Assembly (NCBI GenBank): GCA_024707265.1
Contig: JANQAB010000008.1
Location: 264,047 to 328,046 of the forward strand
Origin: Sporocytophaga sp.
GTDB lineage: Bacteria > Bacteroidota > Bacteroidia > Cytophagales > Cytophagaceae
Direction of reading: 5' to 3'
Length of the DNA stretch: 64,000 bases
Shown: one piece after another, positions 9,485 to 18,665 of the stretch
Numbering within the stretch: the first letter of the stretch is position 1
Layout of the letters: every line of letters begins with the position of its first letter
Notes under the pieces: generated by a model
The model's input: only the letters and a program-made list of their open reading frames with translations
The model's database searches: none
Told to the model about the DNA's origin: nothing
Made by a program: the position numbers and the translations under genes

Positions 9485-12154
9485 ATGACAAATTTTGAAA
9501 AAGAGAGAGTAAATATTACGAGAAGTAATCGCGGGTGGAAAAAATGGGGACCTTATTTATCCGAAAGGCAATGGGGAACAGTAAGAGAAGATTACAGTCC
9601 TTTTGGTTCAGCTTGGGAATATTTTTCATTTGATCAGTCACGTCACAGAGCATACAGGTGGGGAGAGGATGGAATATCAGGAATTTGTGATTATAAGCAG
9701 CTTCTCTGTTTTTCAGTCGCAATGTGGAACGAAAAAGACCCCTTCATAAAGGATAAACTTTTCGGTCTTACCGGAAACCAGGGAAATCATGGTGAGGATG
9801 TAAAAGAGGTTTATTATTACCTCGATAGTACGCCTACACATTCCTACATGAAATTTTTATACAAGTACCCTCAGACTGAATTCCCATACTCTAATTTAAT
9901 ACTTGAAAATAAAGTCAGAGGAAAGCTGGATCCGGAATATGAATTGATGGATACCGGTGTATTTGATGAAGATAGATATTTTGATGTATATACTGAATAC
10001 GCTAAAGCAGATATGGAAGATATGTGCATTCGTATTACAGTTCATAATAGAGGCCCGGAAACATCTACAATACACCTGCTACCAACTATATGGTTCAGAA
10101 ATTTCTGGTCATTTTTAGAAGAACCTTACAGACCTTCAATTTCTGCAGATAAAAATAAATCACTATTAGTTGAGCATAAAGACTGGGGATTGTATAATCT
10201 TTATTACGAAGGTAAGCCTGATTTACTGTTTTGTGATAATGAAACCAATCATGAGTTAGTATATGGGCACGCTCCGACTGAAGGATATTGGAAAGACGGT
10301 ATCAATTTCCATGTAGTAAATGGAAAACCAACCGTAAATCCAGAGTTAACGGGCACTAAGGCGGCATTGCGATATGCGTTGACCATAGAACCAGGACAAT
10401 CTAAAGAAATCCGACTAAGACTTAGTGATCAGCCTGTTCAGGATGCATTTGAAGATTTCGAATTTATATTCAGATCAAGAATCAAAGAAGCTGATGTTTT
10501 TTATGATGAACTAGCAGAAGGCATCACTGATCCTGATTTAAAAAGTATACAGCGTCAGGCGTTTGCAGGAACGCTTATCTCCAAACAGTTTTATTATTTC
10601 GATGTGTCCTTGTGGTTGAAGGGGGATCCTGGATCTACACCACCACCGGAAAGACTTCATGGTAGGAATAAAGACTGGATGCACCTGAACAACATGGAAA
10701 TTATTTCCATGCCTGATAAATGGGAATATCCATGGTATGCAGCCTGGGATCTTGCATTTCATTGTATAACTATTGCAATGGTGGATCCTGACTTTGCCAA
10801 ACGTCAGCTCATTCTCTTGTTAAGAGAATGGTATATGCATCCGAATGGGCAAATACCTGCATATGAATGGAGCTTCAACGATGTTAACCCTCCTGTACAT
10901 GCCTGGGCTTGTTGGAGGGTTTATGAAATAGAAAGAGATTTCTTCGGAAAAGGTGATATTAACTACCTTGAAAGAGTATTTCACAAACTTATGCTCAACT
11001 TCACCTGGTGGGTAAACCGCAAAGACAGTGAAGGTCATAACATATTTGAAGGAGGCTTCTTAGGCTTGGATAATATTGGTGTCTTTGACAGAAGTAGCCC
11101 ATTGCCGACAGGTGGGAAAATTGAGCAGGCAGATGCAACAAGCTGGATGGCTATGTATTCTCTGAATATGCTAAGGATTTCTCTTGAGCTGAGTAAGAAC
11201 AACTCTTCTTATGAAGATACTGCTTCAAAGTTTCTTGAGCATTTCCTATACATTACGGGTGCCATTGTAAATCTGAATGGTTCTAAATACAGTCTTTGGG
11301 ATGAAGGGGATGAGTTTTTCTATGATGTGTTAAATCTTCATAACGGACAGTTCATTCCTATGAAGATTAGGTCCATGGTTGGCTTGATTCCGATATTTGC
11401 GGTTGAAACGCTGGAACCTGAAATAATTGAAAAGTTCCCGCATTTCAGCAGAAGACTTGAGTGGTTCCTAAATTACAGACCAGAACTTGCAAAACTGGTG
11501 TCCAGAAGAGAGATAGAGCATGAAGGGGTTAGAAGAAGATTTTCACTTATAAGGCAAAATAAATTGAAGGCCATTTTGAAGAGAATGCTAGATCCTAATG
11601 AATTTCTCAGTGATTATGGTATCAGAGCGCTTTCAAAGTTTCATAAAGACAATCCATACGAATTCCCTACCAAGGATCACGTTTACAGCGTTACCTATAA
11701 CCCAGGAGAGTCGGAAAGTGGAATGTTTGGAGGGAATTCTAACTGGAGAGGTCCGATATGGTTCCCTGTAAACTATCTTATCATTGAATCGCTGATGAAA
11801 TTTTACAATTATTACGGAGATGAAGTGCAGGTTGAATGTCCTACCGGTTCAGGAGTAATGATGAACCTCAAGGAAGTTGCCGAAGAGATAAGCCGTCGTC
11901 TTGTAAAAATATTTCAGAGGGATGAAAACGGGAGTCGTCCCGTTTATGGTGCAGATGAAAAATTCAGCAAAGATCCGCATTTTAAAGATTATATCCTGTT
12001 CTATGAGTATTTCCATGGCGATAATGGAAGAGGGATCGGAGCATCTCATCAGACAGGATGGACAGGTTTGGTTGCTGCATTGTTAAATACAAGATTTAAA
12101 GAGAAAAAAACTGCAAAAGGCAGTGTGAAAACTGCATCTGCAAAAAATACTTGA
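9485..12154 (+). CDS. GH63-like alpha-glucosidase (MGH1-type alpha/alpha barrel)
   Basis: The 889-residue protein resembles the bacterial branch of glycoside hydrolase family 63 (mannosyl-oligosaccharide glucosidase-like). No signal peptide is evident, so it is probably cytoplasmic. The N-terminal half (to about residue 340) looks like the beta-sandwich region, with SERQWGTVREDYSPFG at about 27-42. The C-terminal (alpha/alpha)6 barrel contains PWYAAWDLAFH, where D422 is the likely general acid. It also contains NWRGPIWFPVNYLIIES near residue 760. mltG follows after 18 bases. The presence of glycogen synthase elsewhere in the window suggests a role in intracellular glucan or glycoside turnover, but the substrate is inferred only. 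Confidence 0.82.
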   Translation: MTNFEKERVNITRSNRGWKKWGPYLSERQWGTVREDYSPFGSAWEYFSFDQSRHRAYRWGEDGISGICDYKQLLCFSVAMWNEKDPFIKDKLFGLTGNQGNHGEDVKEVYYYLDSTPTHSYMKFLYKYPQTEFPYSNLILENKVRGKLDPEYELMDTGVFDEDRYFDVYTEYAKADMEDMCIRITVHNRGPETSTIHLLPTIWFRNFWSFLEEPYRPSISADKNKSLLVEHKDWGLYNLYYEGKPDLLFCDNETNHELVYGHAPTEGYWKDGINFHVVNGKPTVNPELTGTKAALRYALTIEPGQSKEIRLRLSDQPVQDAFEDFEFIFRSRIKEADVFYDELAEGITDPDLKSIQRQAFAGTLISKQFYYFDVSLWLKGDPGSTPPPERLHGRNKDWMHLNNMEIISMPDKWEYPWYAAWDLAFHCITIAMVDPDFAKRQLILLLREWYMHPNGQIPAYEWSFNDVNPPVHAWACWRVYEIERDFFGKGDINYLERVFHKLMLNFTWWVNRKDSEGHNIFEGGFLGLDNIGVFDRSSPLPTGGKIEQADATSWMAMYSLNMLRISLELSKNNSSYEDTASKFLEHFLYITGAIVNLNGSKYSLWDEGDEFFYDVLNLHNGQFIPMKIRSMVGLIPIFAVETLEPEIIEKFPHFSRRLEWFLNYRPELAKLVSRREIEHEGVRRRFSLIRQNKLKAILKRMLDPNEFLSDYGIRALSKFHKDNPYEFPTKDHVYSVTYNPGESESGMFGGNSNWRGPIWFPVNYLIIESLMKFYNYYGDEVQVECPTGSGVMMNLKEVAEEISRRLVKIFQRDENGSRPVYGADEKFSKDPHFKDYILFYEYFHGDNGRGIGASHQTGWTGLVAALLNTRFKEKKTAKGSVKTASAKNT

Positions 12155-12172
12155 TTGCTGTTTATTTGATTA

Positions 12173-13235
12173 ATGGCAAAGAAGAAAAAGATAAAAAGAA
12201 GCTATAATGCAGAGTCTCATGGCATATCATTTAAATGGTATGCCTGGGGAACTCTGGCTTTAGCCATTGTGGTCCTGTATTATGTTTTCCTTTTTCCGAA
12301 TTTCAAATCCCGCTCTCAAAAATTCTATTACTATCTTCCTGGGAGGGCGTCTTCACATTACCTGGCAGATTTACTTAATGAAGAAAATGTATTAAAGTCA
12401 TCCTTGACATTTAAGCTTGCTGCAACTCTCTTTGATGTAAATGCTGACGAAGGTCTTTATGAATTCAAAAAGGACTGGAATAACCTTCAGATCCTTTTTT
12501 TATCTGAAAGGAAAACCTGCAAAAGAAGCGATGACAATTAATATTCCGGTAATAAGAAGTCGCAAGAAATTAATCAATCTTTTGTCTAAGGAAATAGGAG
12601 TAGAAACTGATTCTTTAAAAGCTGCTCTGAAAAATTCATTGTATTTAAAAGAGCTTTCAGGACTGGATAATGAAGCATTTTACAGTGTATTTTTACCTGG
12701 AGAATTAAAGGTCTATAAAACATGCAACAGCTATCAATTGATAGACTTTGCCTACAGTAGGTATGAGCAGTTCTGGAATAACTGGAGGGCAGAGAAAGCC
12801 GAAGCGGCAGGGTTAATGCCTGAAGAAGTTGTAATTTTATCTTCTATAGTTTATTCTGAATCAAAACTAAAAGAAGAAATGCCCATGATTGCGGGTCTCT
12901 ATATTAACAGATTGAATAATAATATGAGACTGGAATCTGACCCTACTGTTGTATTTGCTCATAATAGATTCAATATGCGAAGAGTCTTTAACAAGCATAA
13001 ACAGGTAAAATCGAAATATAATACTTATAGAAACAAAGGCTTGCCTCCCGGGCCGATAAGCACAATACCACTATATGTTATAGATTCTGTGCTTAACTTT
13101 GTGCCTCATCGATTCATCTATTTTTGTGCTAAAGATGATATGTCGGGATGTCATGTATTTGCGGAGACTTTCGATGAACATAAGAAAAATGCCATCTTAT
13201 ATCAAAAAAAACTTGACAGCCTGAAGATAAAATAA
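12173..13235 (+). CDS. mltG: Endolytic peptidoglycan transglycosylase MltG, interrupted by a frameshift
   Basis: MltG cleaves nascent glycan strands at the inner membrane and acts as a terminase of peptidoglycan synthesis. The gene is broken at a T7 run (12495-12501). With one T fewer it gives a 353-residue protein that reads QILFYLKGKP across the join. A basic N-terminus is followed by one membrane helix (about 22-43), then a LysM-like region. The catalytic YceG domain includes ESKLKEEMPMIAGLYINRLN, MRLESDPTVVFA and KGLPPGPISTIPL. The usual VEKE-type catalytic signature reads VYSES here, keeping only one acidic residue. It follows the glucosidase gene by 18 bases and is terminated by a strong hairpin. 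Confidence 0.88.
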
Positions 13236-13274
13236 AAAGTGCTGAAGGAATTTTATATCACCTTCAGCACTTTT
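13235..13274. terminator. Bidirectional rho-independent terminator after mltG
   Basis: A perfect 14-base inverted repeat (AAAAGTGCTGAAGG and its complement) flanks a 12-base loop, with A-rich and T-rich edges. It begins at the mltG stop codon and also serves the convergent small gene on the minus strand. Confidence 0.88.
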
Positions 13275-13293
13275 AGCTTTTAATTGATATAAT

Positions 13294-13525
13294 TTATTTG
13301 CTTACCGGTTCAGAAATAGGAACCATTGTCAATATTTCCATCAAACCATCACTGATCATTCCTTTTACTTCTTCAGGCGATTTACCTAATCTATCAGTAA
13401 GTTTTTCAATAAGTATTTCTTCTTTGGAAATCAAATTCCTTTTTCTCACGTTGGGACATCCTGATTTTCCTAACAGCTTTGTTGATATGTCCTTGTACCT
13501 GTCTTAAATATCTTGACTTTTTCAT
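13294..13525 (-). CDS. Small basic hypothetical protein, interrupted by a frameshift
   Basis: On the minus strand an ATG at 13525 opens a Lys/Arg-rich frame (MKKSRYLRQVQGHINKAVRK) that stops early. Removing one base from the five-base run at 13440-13444 joins it to a second good frame ending at 13294. The restored protein has about 76 residues, with a basic N-terminal half and an acidic C-terminal helix (EKLTDRLGKSPEEVKGMISD). I do not recognise the family. The composition of both halves is protein-like and the stop codon sits just beyond the shared terminator. The opposite-strand open frame at the same place is a shadow. Confidence 0.5.
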
Positions 13526-13669
13526 AAAAGTATAATTAAAGTTTTCTAATCATTTTAAAAATGTATTCCAATAACAGCATTCGCTGTAATTTGTTGTCCA
13601 TGAATGGAAAATTTGCTGATTAATTTTATTTTGCATCCTTTATAATTATAACCAATAGAACTCTCAATT

Positions 13670-14572
13670 TTGCTGAAAATTGCCTGGTCAAAAGAATTTA
13701 ATCACCCTCTTCCTCATGGGCATAGGTTCCCTATGATTAAATATGATTTAATCCCTGAACAATTGCTTTACGAAGGAACAATTAGTTCTGAGAATTTATT
13801 TAAGCCCACTTTTTTAAGTGAAGAAAATATTCTTAAAACTCATACTGATGAGTATTGGCATAAACTCAAATATCTTGAATTGTCTCCCTCAGAAATAAGA
13901 AGGACTGGATTCCCATTGAGTAAGGAACTTATTGACAGAGAGGTGCTCATTATGGGAGGGACATATGAAGCATCTTTGTTTGCGAGAAAATACGGTATTG
14001 CAATGAATGTTGCCGGGGGGACACACCATGCTTACACCCATAAAGGAGAAGGATTTTGTCTCTTGAATGATAATGCCACTAGTGCTAATATTTTGATAGC
14101 TCAAAAGCTTGCAACAAAAGTACTGATTATAGATCTTGATGTGCACCAGGGGGATGGGACTGCTGAGATTTTCAGAAATAAAAAGGAGGTTTTTACCTTT
14201 AGTATGCATGGTGCCAATAATTTTCCTGCGAAAAAGGAAAAATCGGACCTTGATATTCCTTTGCCAGATAAGACAGGAGATAAAGAATATCTGAAGATAT
14301 TGGATACTACATTAAATACCCTGTTGGAGAAAGTTCAACCCGACTTCATATTTTATCAATCAGGTGTGGATGTACTATCCTCTGATAAGCTGGGGAAATT
14401 AGGGCTCTCCCGGGAGGGTTGTAAGCAAAGAGATTTTATGGTGCTTGATCTTTGCAAACGAAATAATATTCCTCTGACCATAAGTATGGGAGGAGGTTAT
14501 TCTGAAAACCTCACAGATATTATTGAAGCGCACTGTAATACTTTCAGACTTGCTCAAAGTATTTTCTTTTGA
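13670..14572 (+). CDS. Histone deacetylase-family (AcuC/AphA-like) hydrolase
   Basis: Bacterial members of this arginase/deacetylase fold remove acetyl groups from small amines or proteins using a zinc ion. The 300-residue protein shows the paired active-site histidines H119-H120 (GGTHHAY) and the metal ligands D157 and H159 (DLDVHQGDG) and D234 (SGVDVL). The SMGGGYS loop near the C-terminus is also present. The frame has no early ATG. A TTG at 13670 gives MLKIAWS, which fits the usual start of the family, and an in-frame stop lies just upstream at 13649. It is convergent with the downstream MFS gene. The substrate is unknown. Confidence 0.88.
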   Translation: MLKIAWSKEFNHPLPHGHRFPMIKYDLIPEQLLYEGTISSENLFKPTFLSEENILKTHTDEYWHKLKYLELSPSEIRRTGFPLSKELIDREVLIMGGTYEASLFARKYGIAMNVAGGTHHAYTHKGEGFCLLNDNATSANILIAQKLATKVLIIDLDVHQGDGTAEIFRNKKEVFTFSMHGANNFPAKKEKSDLDIPLPDKTGDKEYLKILDTTLNTLLEKVQPDFIFYQSGVDVLSSDKLGKLGLSREGCKQRDFMVLDLCKRNNIPLTISMGGGYSENLTDIIEAHCNTFRLAQSIFF

Positions 14573-14604
14573 GGAAAAAGACAGTTTTTGCTGAAAGATC
14601 AGAA

Positions 14605-14640
14605 AAATTACTAAACTATTTTAAAATGAATAGTTTAAGT
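14605..14640 (-). terminator. AT-rich hairpin between convergent HDAC-like and MFS genes
   Basis: TAAACTATT and AATAGTTTA form a nine-base stem around an eight-base loop. On the minus strand the stem is followed within a few bases by a T run, fitting termination of the MFS transcript. Confidence 0.5.
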
Positions 14641-14644
14641 GGGG

Positions 14645-15922
14645 CTATTTATGGATTAATAATTTTTTCATTGTTTTGATGGGAGCAAATTTGCTGAAAG
14701 ACAATTGAATCTTTTCATCCTGAAGTTTGAAACTGAGCAGAGAAGCCAGGCCAATAAATAATATTAATACAGAAAAAATAAAATGGAACGTAATGCCTGC
14801 ATCCAATAAAATCCCCGTGGTTAAAGGCCCTACAGCTGTACTTAATATATTAACTGAGGTAAATACTGATTTAAGGTTAGCAAGAGACTTTAATCCATAT
14901 ATCTCTGCAATCATGCATGATTCAAGTGTTATACCTGATCCTACAGAAACTCCTGCAAGGAACATTGCTGCGAATATTGCATAAGGATGATTGATGTATA
15001 ATAATGTTATAATAGACATCGCAAACGGCCACAGAAAGTAAGGAAATACCTTTGTGGCACTTTTTCTATCCAGGAGATTCCCGGTAAAAAAAGTAGAGAT
15101 AAAATTACCTGAAGCAAAGAATGGAAAGGCAAAGGCTATAAGTTCTGGTGAACAGTTTTTACTTTGCGCTATCGGAACAAGGAAAAACATCAATGTCGTA
15201 ACCAGAAATGACAATAGAAACACCGGAAATGCGACAATATAAAATCTTTGATCTTTGAAGAGTTTTTTAATTTTCCATTTTTTGTTAGAGTGTTGTGGTT
15301 TTACTTTAGGTTTGGTGCCTGGGAATTTTTCAAATACCTTATTTTTTTGTTTTAAAAGGAATATAGCCGGAATAAGAATTAGTGCCAGAACCATTGAACT
15401 ATAAAAGATAGCTGGTCTCCACCCATAGTGATGGACGCCCCAGGCTACAACTAAGGGGAGAATAGCCTCTCCTAATGGTGTACCAATAATTGCCAGGCTT
15501 AAGGCTTTCCCTCTGCATCTTTTAAACCGCTGACTTATGATCGTTAATGAAGTATGATTCATAAGACCTTGTCCCGAAAGCCGCATACCTAATACAGCAA
15601 TAAAAAGGAACACAAGGTTATAAGAAAAGGACAATAGGCTGCAGGACACGACAAGCCCGATCGCTACCCATAATGTATAGGTAAATATTTTAGTCTGATC
15701 GATAAGTTTACCAAGATAGAAAACCAAAACCCCGCTGGTTATGGTTGCCACGGAATATATTAGAGCAAAGCCAGTCGTGCTCAGCTGAAACTCCTGGATC
15801 ATATCAGGGATGTATAAAGAAAAAAGAAAAGTCTTTCCGAAGCCTGCAAAAAATGTGAGAAGGATAGCAACGAAGAGAAGCTTCTTATTGGAGTAAAACA
15901 ACCTGAAGTAAATCATTTCCAT
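14645..15922 (-). CDS. MFS transporter
   Basis: The 425-residue protein has about twelve hydrophobic membrane segments in two six-helix halves, separated by a basic Lys-rich loop near residues 195-225. This is typical of the major facilitator superfamily. A GKLIDQTK loop between helices 2 and 3 and LLDRKSATK in the matching place of the second half resemble MFS motif A. It resembles the oxalate/monocarboxylate-type MFS group loosely, but the substrate cannot be assigned. Met3 is an alternative start. It is divergent from the DoxX-like gene and convergent with the HDAC-family gene. Confidence 0.85.
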   Translation of the reverse strand: MEMIYFRLFYSNKKLLFVAILLTFFAGFGKTFLFSLYIPDMIQEFQLSTTGFALIYSVATITSGVLVFYLGKLIDQTKIFTYTLWVAIGLVVSCSLLSFSYNLVFLFIAVLGMRLSGQGLMNHTSLTIISQRFKRCRGKALSLAIIGTPLGEAILPLVVAWGVHHYGWRPAIFYSSMVLALILIPAIFLLKQKNKVFEKFPGTKPKVKPQHSNKKWKIKKLFKDQRFYIVAFPVFLLSFLVTTLMFFLVPIAQSKNCSPELIAFAFPFFASGNFISTFFTGNLLDRKSATKVFPYFLWPFAMSIITLLYINHPYAIFAAMFLAGVSVGSGITLESCMIAEIYGLKSLANLKSVFTSVNILSTAVGPLTTGILLDAGITFHFIFSVLILFIGLASLLSFKLQDEKIQLSFSKFAPIKTMKKLLIHK

Positions 15923-16000
15923 ATATACGTAACGGGTAAAAAAATAGTGTAAAATTTCATTGCGAAAAACTTAGATTTAAGCTGTATTGTTCATAATATA

Positions 16001-16008
16001 AAAGGAGG
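16001..16008 (+). promoter_or_regulatory. Strong Shine-Dalgarno site before the DoxX-like gene
   Basis: AAAGGAGG lies five bases upstream of the ATG at 16014. Such a perfect anti-16S match is rare in this window, where most genes have AT-rich leaders without a purine-rich site. It fixes the start codon of the downstream gene. Confidence 0.75.
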
Positions 16009-16013
16009 ACCAT

Positions 16014-16451
16014 ATGGATTTAATACAAAAAGCTTACTCCTGGAAAGAAGTACATCGAGATTCATTGATAGTAGCCGGATTAAGAGTGCTTTTAGGGATA
16101 TATCTGATGGTGAAAGGGATTTTATTTATTTCAGACACCACTGCTTTACAAAACATTATCTCTACTAGTAGTATGGAATTCGGAGCTGTAGTAATTGCTC
16201 ATTATGTTGCATTAATGCACCTCACGGGTGGAGTTCTGATTGCCATGGGGACTATTACCAGAGTGGCTACACTATTTCAGTTGCCTATATTGATTGGTGC
16301 GATCATATTTAATGCAAGAAATTACGTTATTACAATACATTCGGAATTGTTGATCTCAATACTTGTATTGCTATTACTCGTATTCTTTCTGTTTTACGGA
16401 TCAGGTGTTTATTCTGCAGATTATATGCTGAGGAAATATGATAATAACTAA
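16014..16451 (+). CDS. DoxX-like integral membrane protein
   Basis: The protein has 145 residues with four predicted membrane segments (about 20-40, 60-82, 88-106 and 112-132) and short polar ends. The GLRVLLGIYLMVKG opening resembles the DoxX/terminal-oxidase-associated membrane family. Members are found with respiratory or thiol-stress functions, but no catalytic residues are known here. The start is fixed by a near-perfect Shine-Dalgarno sequence. A terminator hairpin follows immediately, so it is probably a single-gene unit. Confidence 0.72.
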   Translation: MDLIQKAYSWKEVHRDSLIVAGLRVLLGIYLMVKGILFISDTTALQNIISTSSMEFGAVVIAHYVALMHLTGGVLIAMGTITRVATLFQLPILIGAIIFNARNYVITIHSELLISILVLLLLVFFLFYGSGVYSADYMLRKYDNN

Positions 16452-16479
16452 AAGGTTCCGGTTAATCCGGAATCTTTTT
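16451..16479 (+). terminator. Rho-independent terminator after the DoxX-like gene
   Basis: A stem of AAAGGTTCCGG with CCGGAATCTTT (one G-T pair) encloses a short TTAAT loop and is followed by T5. It starts at the end of the DoxX-like gene. Confidence 0.75.
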
Positions 16480-16507
16480 ATTTTTACTACTTATCTAAAT
16501 TATTCAA

Positions 16508-18061
16508 GTGCATAATAACTACTTTTTTATAGCCAAATTGGCATCAGCCCTTCAGTCTTTAAAAGGATTCGAAGTGGTAGATTGTTTTAGTCAGGAAAAA
16601 GAAGAATTAATTGTTGTCTTTAAGAAAGAAGAAAAAGAGTTTTTTGTTCAGGCTCATTTTCAAAATACTTTTTCATGTATGTTTTTCCCGGATGATTTCA
16701 GAAGAGCCAGGCAGAATTCAGTCACTCTTTTTCAGGAAATACTAGGCCTGAAAGTAACTAAAGTTGAAGCTGCATTGAATGAAAGATGTATCGTATTTTC
16801 TTTTGATTCAGGTAAATCTCTTGTTTTTAAACTGTTTGGTAATCGAGCTAATGTCATTCTGTTTGATCTTGACAGGGTTGTAAAAATTTTTAAAAATAAC
16901 CTGAAACTGGATTTGGATTTATCTCTGCAAAAACTGAACAGGACTCTGGACCTTTCACTTACAAAGTTTCAGGAATTAAATGGCAATCTTAATACTTTCC
17001 TTCCTACTTTAGGAAAAGAAGCGCTCGCCTGGTTAGAGAAAAAGGATTATGAAGAAATGCAGCTTGAAGCCAAATGGAATAACCTTACTTCCTTACTTTC
17101 ATATTTGAAAGGTTCTGATATTTATATTGTTACTGATGAAAAGGGTAAACCTGCAATTAGCCTGTTGCCTGAGGATAGGTACCTTGAGAAATATGATAAT
17201 CCTATAATGGCAATAAATGCCTTTTATAGGCAATACATTAAGGACCTTCACATTCATACTATCAAGGAAGAGCTCTTTAGGGATATGGACCGAAGGTTAA
17301 AGCATTCCAAAGCAGTGGTAGCTGATTCTCAGAAACGACTTAAGGAAATCCAGGAACGCATTCCAATGGATCAGACAGCTGACGTGATTATGGCTAATTT
17401 GCATGCCATTCCACAAGGGGTTGAAAAGGTTATCTTATTTGATTTTTACAGAAATGAAGAAAGAGAGATTAAACTTAATTCAAAATTGTCTCCCCAGAAA
17501 AATGCGGAGATTTTATATAAAAAATCTAAATCAAGGTTTAAGGAAATAGATGTGCTCGAAAATCTTATTCTGCAAAGGTTAGATCTTATTCAACAACTGG
17601 ATACTGACAAAGAAACTGTCAGCAAAATTGAGGATCCCAGAGAGCTAAAAACTTATCAGAATAAGTATTTTAAAACCAAAGAAACAGAACGAGTGCTTCA
17701 GGAGGGACCTTATAAAACATATGATTATATGGGTTATAAGATCCTGGTTGGAAAATCAGCTAAAGCAAATGAAGAATTGACATTTAAAACGGGTAAAAAA
17801 GATGATCTTTGGCTGCATGCAAAGGATGTAGCGGGGTCTCATGTGATTATACAGCAGAGACCGGGGCAGAATTATCCTATCCCTGTGATCGAACGTGCGG
17901 CCTCCCTTGCAGCTTTTTATTCAAAGAGAAAAACAGATTCCCTTTGCCCGGTGATGTATACTCAGAAAAAATTTGTGCGGAAAATCAAAGGTGCAGCTCC
18001 TGGTATGGTAAAAGTTGAAAAGGAGACTGTGATTATGGTTGTTCCTTCAGGGATGGATTAA
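16508..18061 (+). CDS. rqcH: RqcH-like NFACT protein (ribosome-associated quality control)
   Basis: NFACT proteins bind stalled 50S subunits carrying peptidyl-tRNA and, in bacteria, direct C-terminal alanine tailing of the stuck chain. The 517-residue protein has an N-terminal NFACT-N region and a charged helical middle (about 250-420). The C-terminal NFACT-R domain contains DDLWLHAKDVAGSHVII near residue 431. Older annotations call such proteins fibronectin-binding. The start is GTG at 16508, which yields MHNNYFF, the usual N-terminus; no ATG is available. The gene ends 9 bases before the convergent rlmH. Confidence 0.86.
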   Translation: MHNNYFFIAKLASALQSLKGFEVVDCFSQEKEELIVVFKKEEKEFFVQAHFQNTFSCMFFPDDFRRARQNSVTLFQEILGLKVTKVEAALNERCIVFSFDSGKSLVFKLFGNRANVILFDLDRVVKIFKNNLKLDLDLSLQKLNRTLDLSLTKFQELNGNLNTFLPTLGKEALAWLEKKDYEEMQLEAKWNNLTSLLSYLKGSDIYIVTDEKGKPAISLLPEDRYLEKYDNPIMAINAFYRQYIKDLHIHTIKEELFRDMDRRLKHSKAVVADSQKRLKEIQERIPMDQTADVIMANLHAIPQGVEKVILFDFYRNEEREIKLNSKLSPQKNAEILYKKSKSRFKEIDVLENLILQRLDLIQQLDTDKETVSKIEDPRELKTYQNKYFKTKETERVLQEGPYKTYDYMGYKILVGKSAKANEELTFKTGKKDDLWLHAKDVAGSHVIIQQRPGQNYPIPVIERAASLAAFYSKRKTDSLCPVMYTQKKFVRKIKGAAPGMVKVEKETVIMVVPSGMD

Positions 18062-18070
18062 AATAGCTTT

Positions 18071-18544
18071 TCAATCGTGATGATATTTTTCACCCTTTAT
18101 AATTGTAAAAGCCCGGTATAATTGTTCCGTAAAAAACAACCTGACCATCTGATGTGAGAACGTCATTTTGGATAAAGAGATCTGGTCTTTAGCTTTTTCA
18201 TACACGTCATCTGAAAATCCAAAGGCTCCGCCTATTACAAAAATTAAGGCCTGAGCACCGGAGTTCATTTTTTTCTGAATAAATCCTGAAAACTCTCTTG
18301 ATGTAAAATCTTTTCCTTTCTCATCCAGTAATATGATTTGGTCACCAGCCGAAACCTTTGCCAGTATAAGTTTCCCTTCCTCTTCCTTTAGCTTAAGAGT
18401 GGTTAATTTGGAACCTCCTTTTACATCAGGTAGAGTGATCAATTCAAAAGTTATATAATGCTTTAGTCTGGAAATATACTTATCAATTCCTTTATTCATG
18501 AAATCTTCTTCTGTTTTTCCTACGACAAGCAACTTTATTTTCAT
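18071..18544 (-). CDS. rlmH: 23S rRNA (pseudouridine1915-N3)-methyltransferase
   Basis: RlmH is a SPOUT-class enzyme that methylates pseudouridine 1915 in helix 69 of 23S rRNA using S-adenosylmethionine. The 157-residue length matches the family. The trefoil-knot region shows FVIGGAFGFSDDVY, and the C-terminus FSHQMVRLFFTEQLYRAF ends in KYHHD, the diagnostic tail. It is convergent with the RqcH-like gene, so two translation-linked genes lie tail to tail with only 9 bases between them. Confidence 0.96.
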   Translation of the reverse strand: MKIKLLVVGKTEEDFMNKGIDKYISRLKHYITFELITLPDVKGGSKLTTLKLKEEEGKLILAKVSAGDQIILLDEKGKDFTSREFSGFIQKKMNSGAQALIFVIGGAFGFSDDVYEKAKDQISLSKMTFSHQMVRLFFTEQLYRAFTIIKGEKYHHD

Positions 18545-18665
18545 TATTTTGTATTATATGGGAAAAACAATTTTTAAAATAATAATAAAAATATCCTTTT
18601 TCCGGTTTTGATTTCGTAAAGGTTTCAATTTAGTTTGAATTGACAAAAAAATAGGTGTGGTTTGA

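Noticed and set aside
13298..13507. A plus-strand open frame after the mltG terminator.
   Set aside because: It is antisense to the more protein-like minus-strand gene at 13294-13525 and rich in Ser/Ile/Phe, as shadows are.
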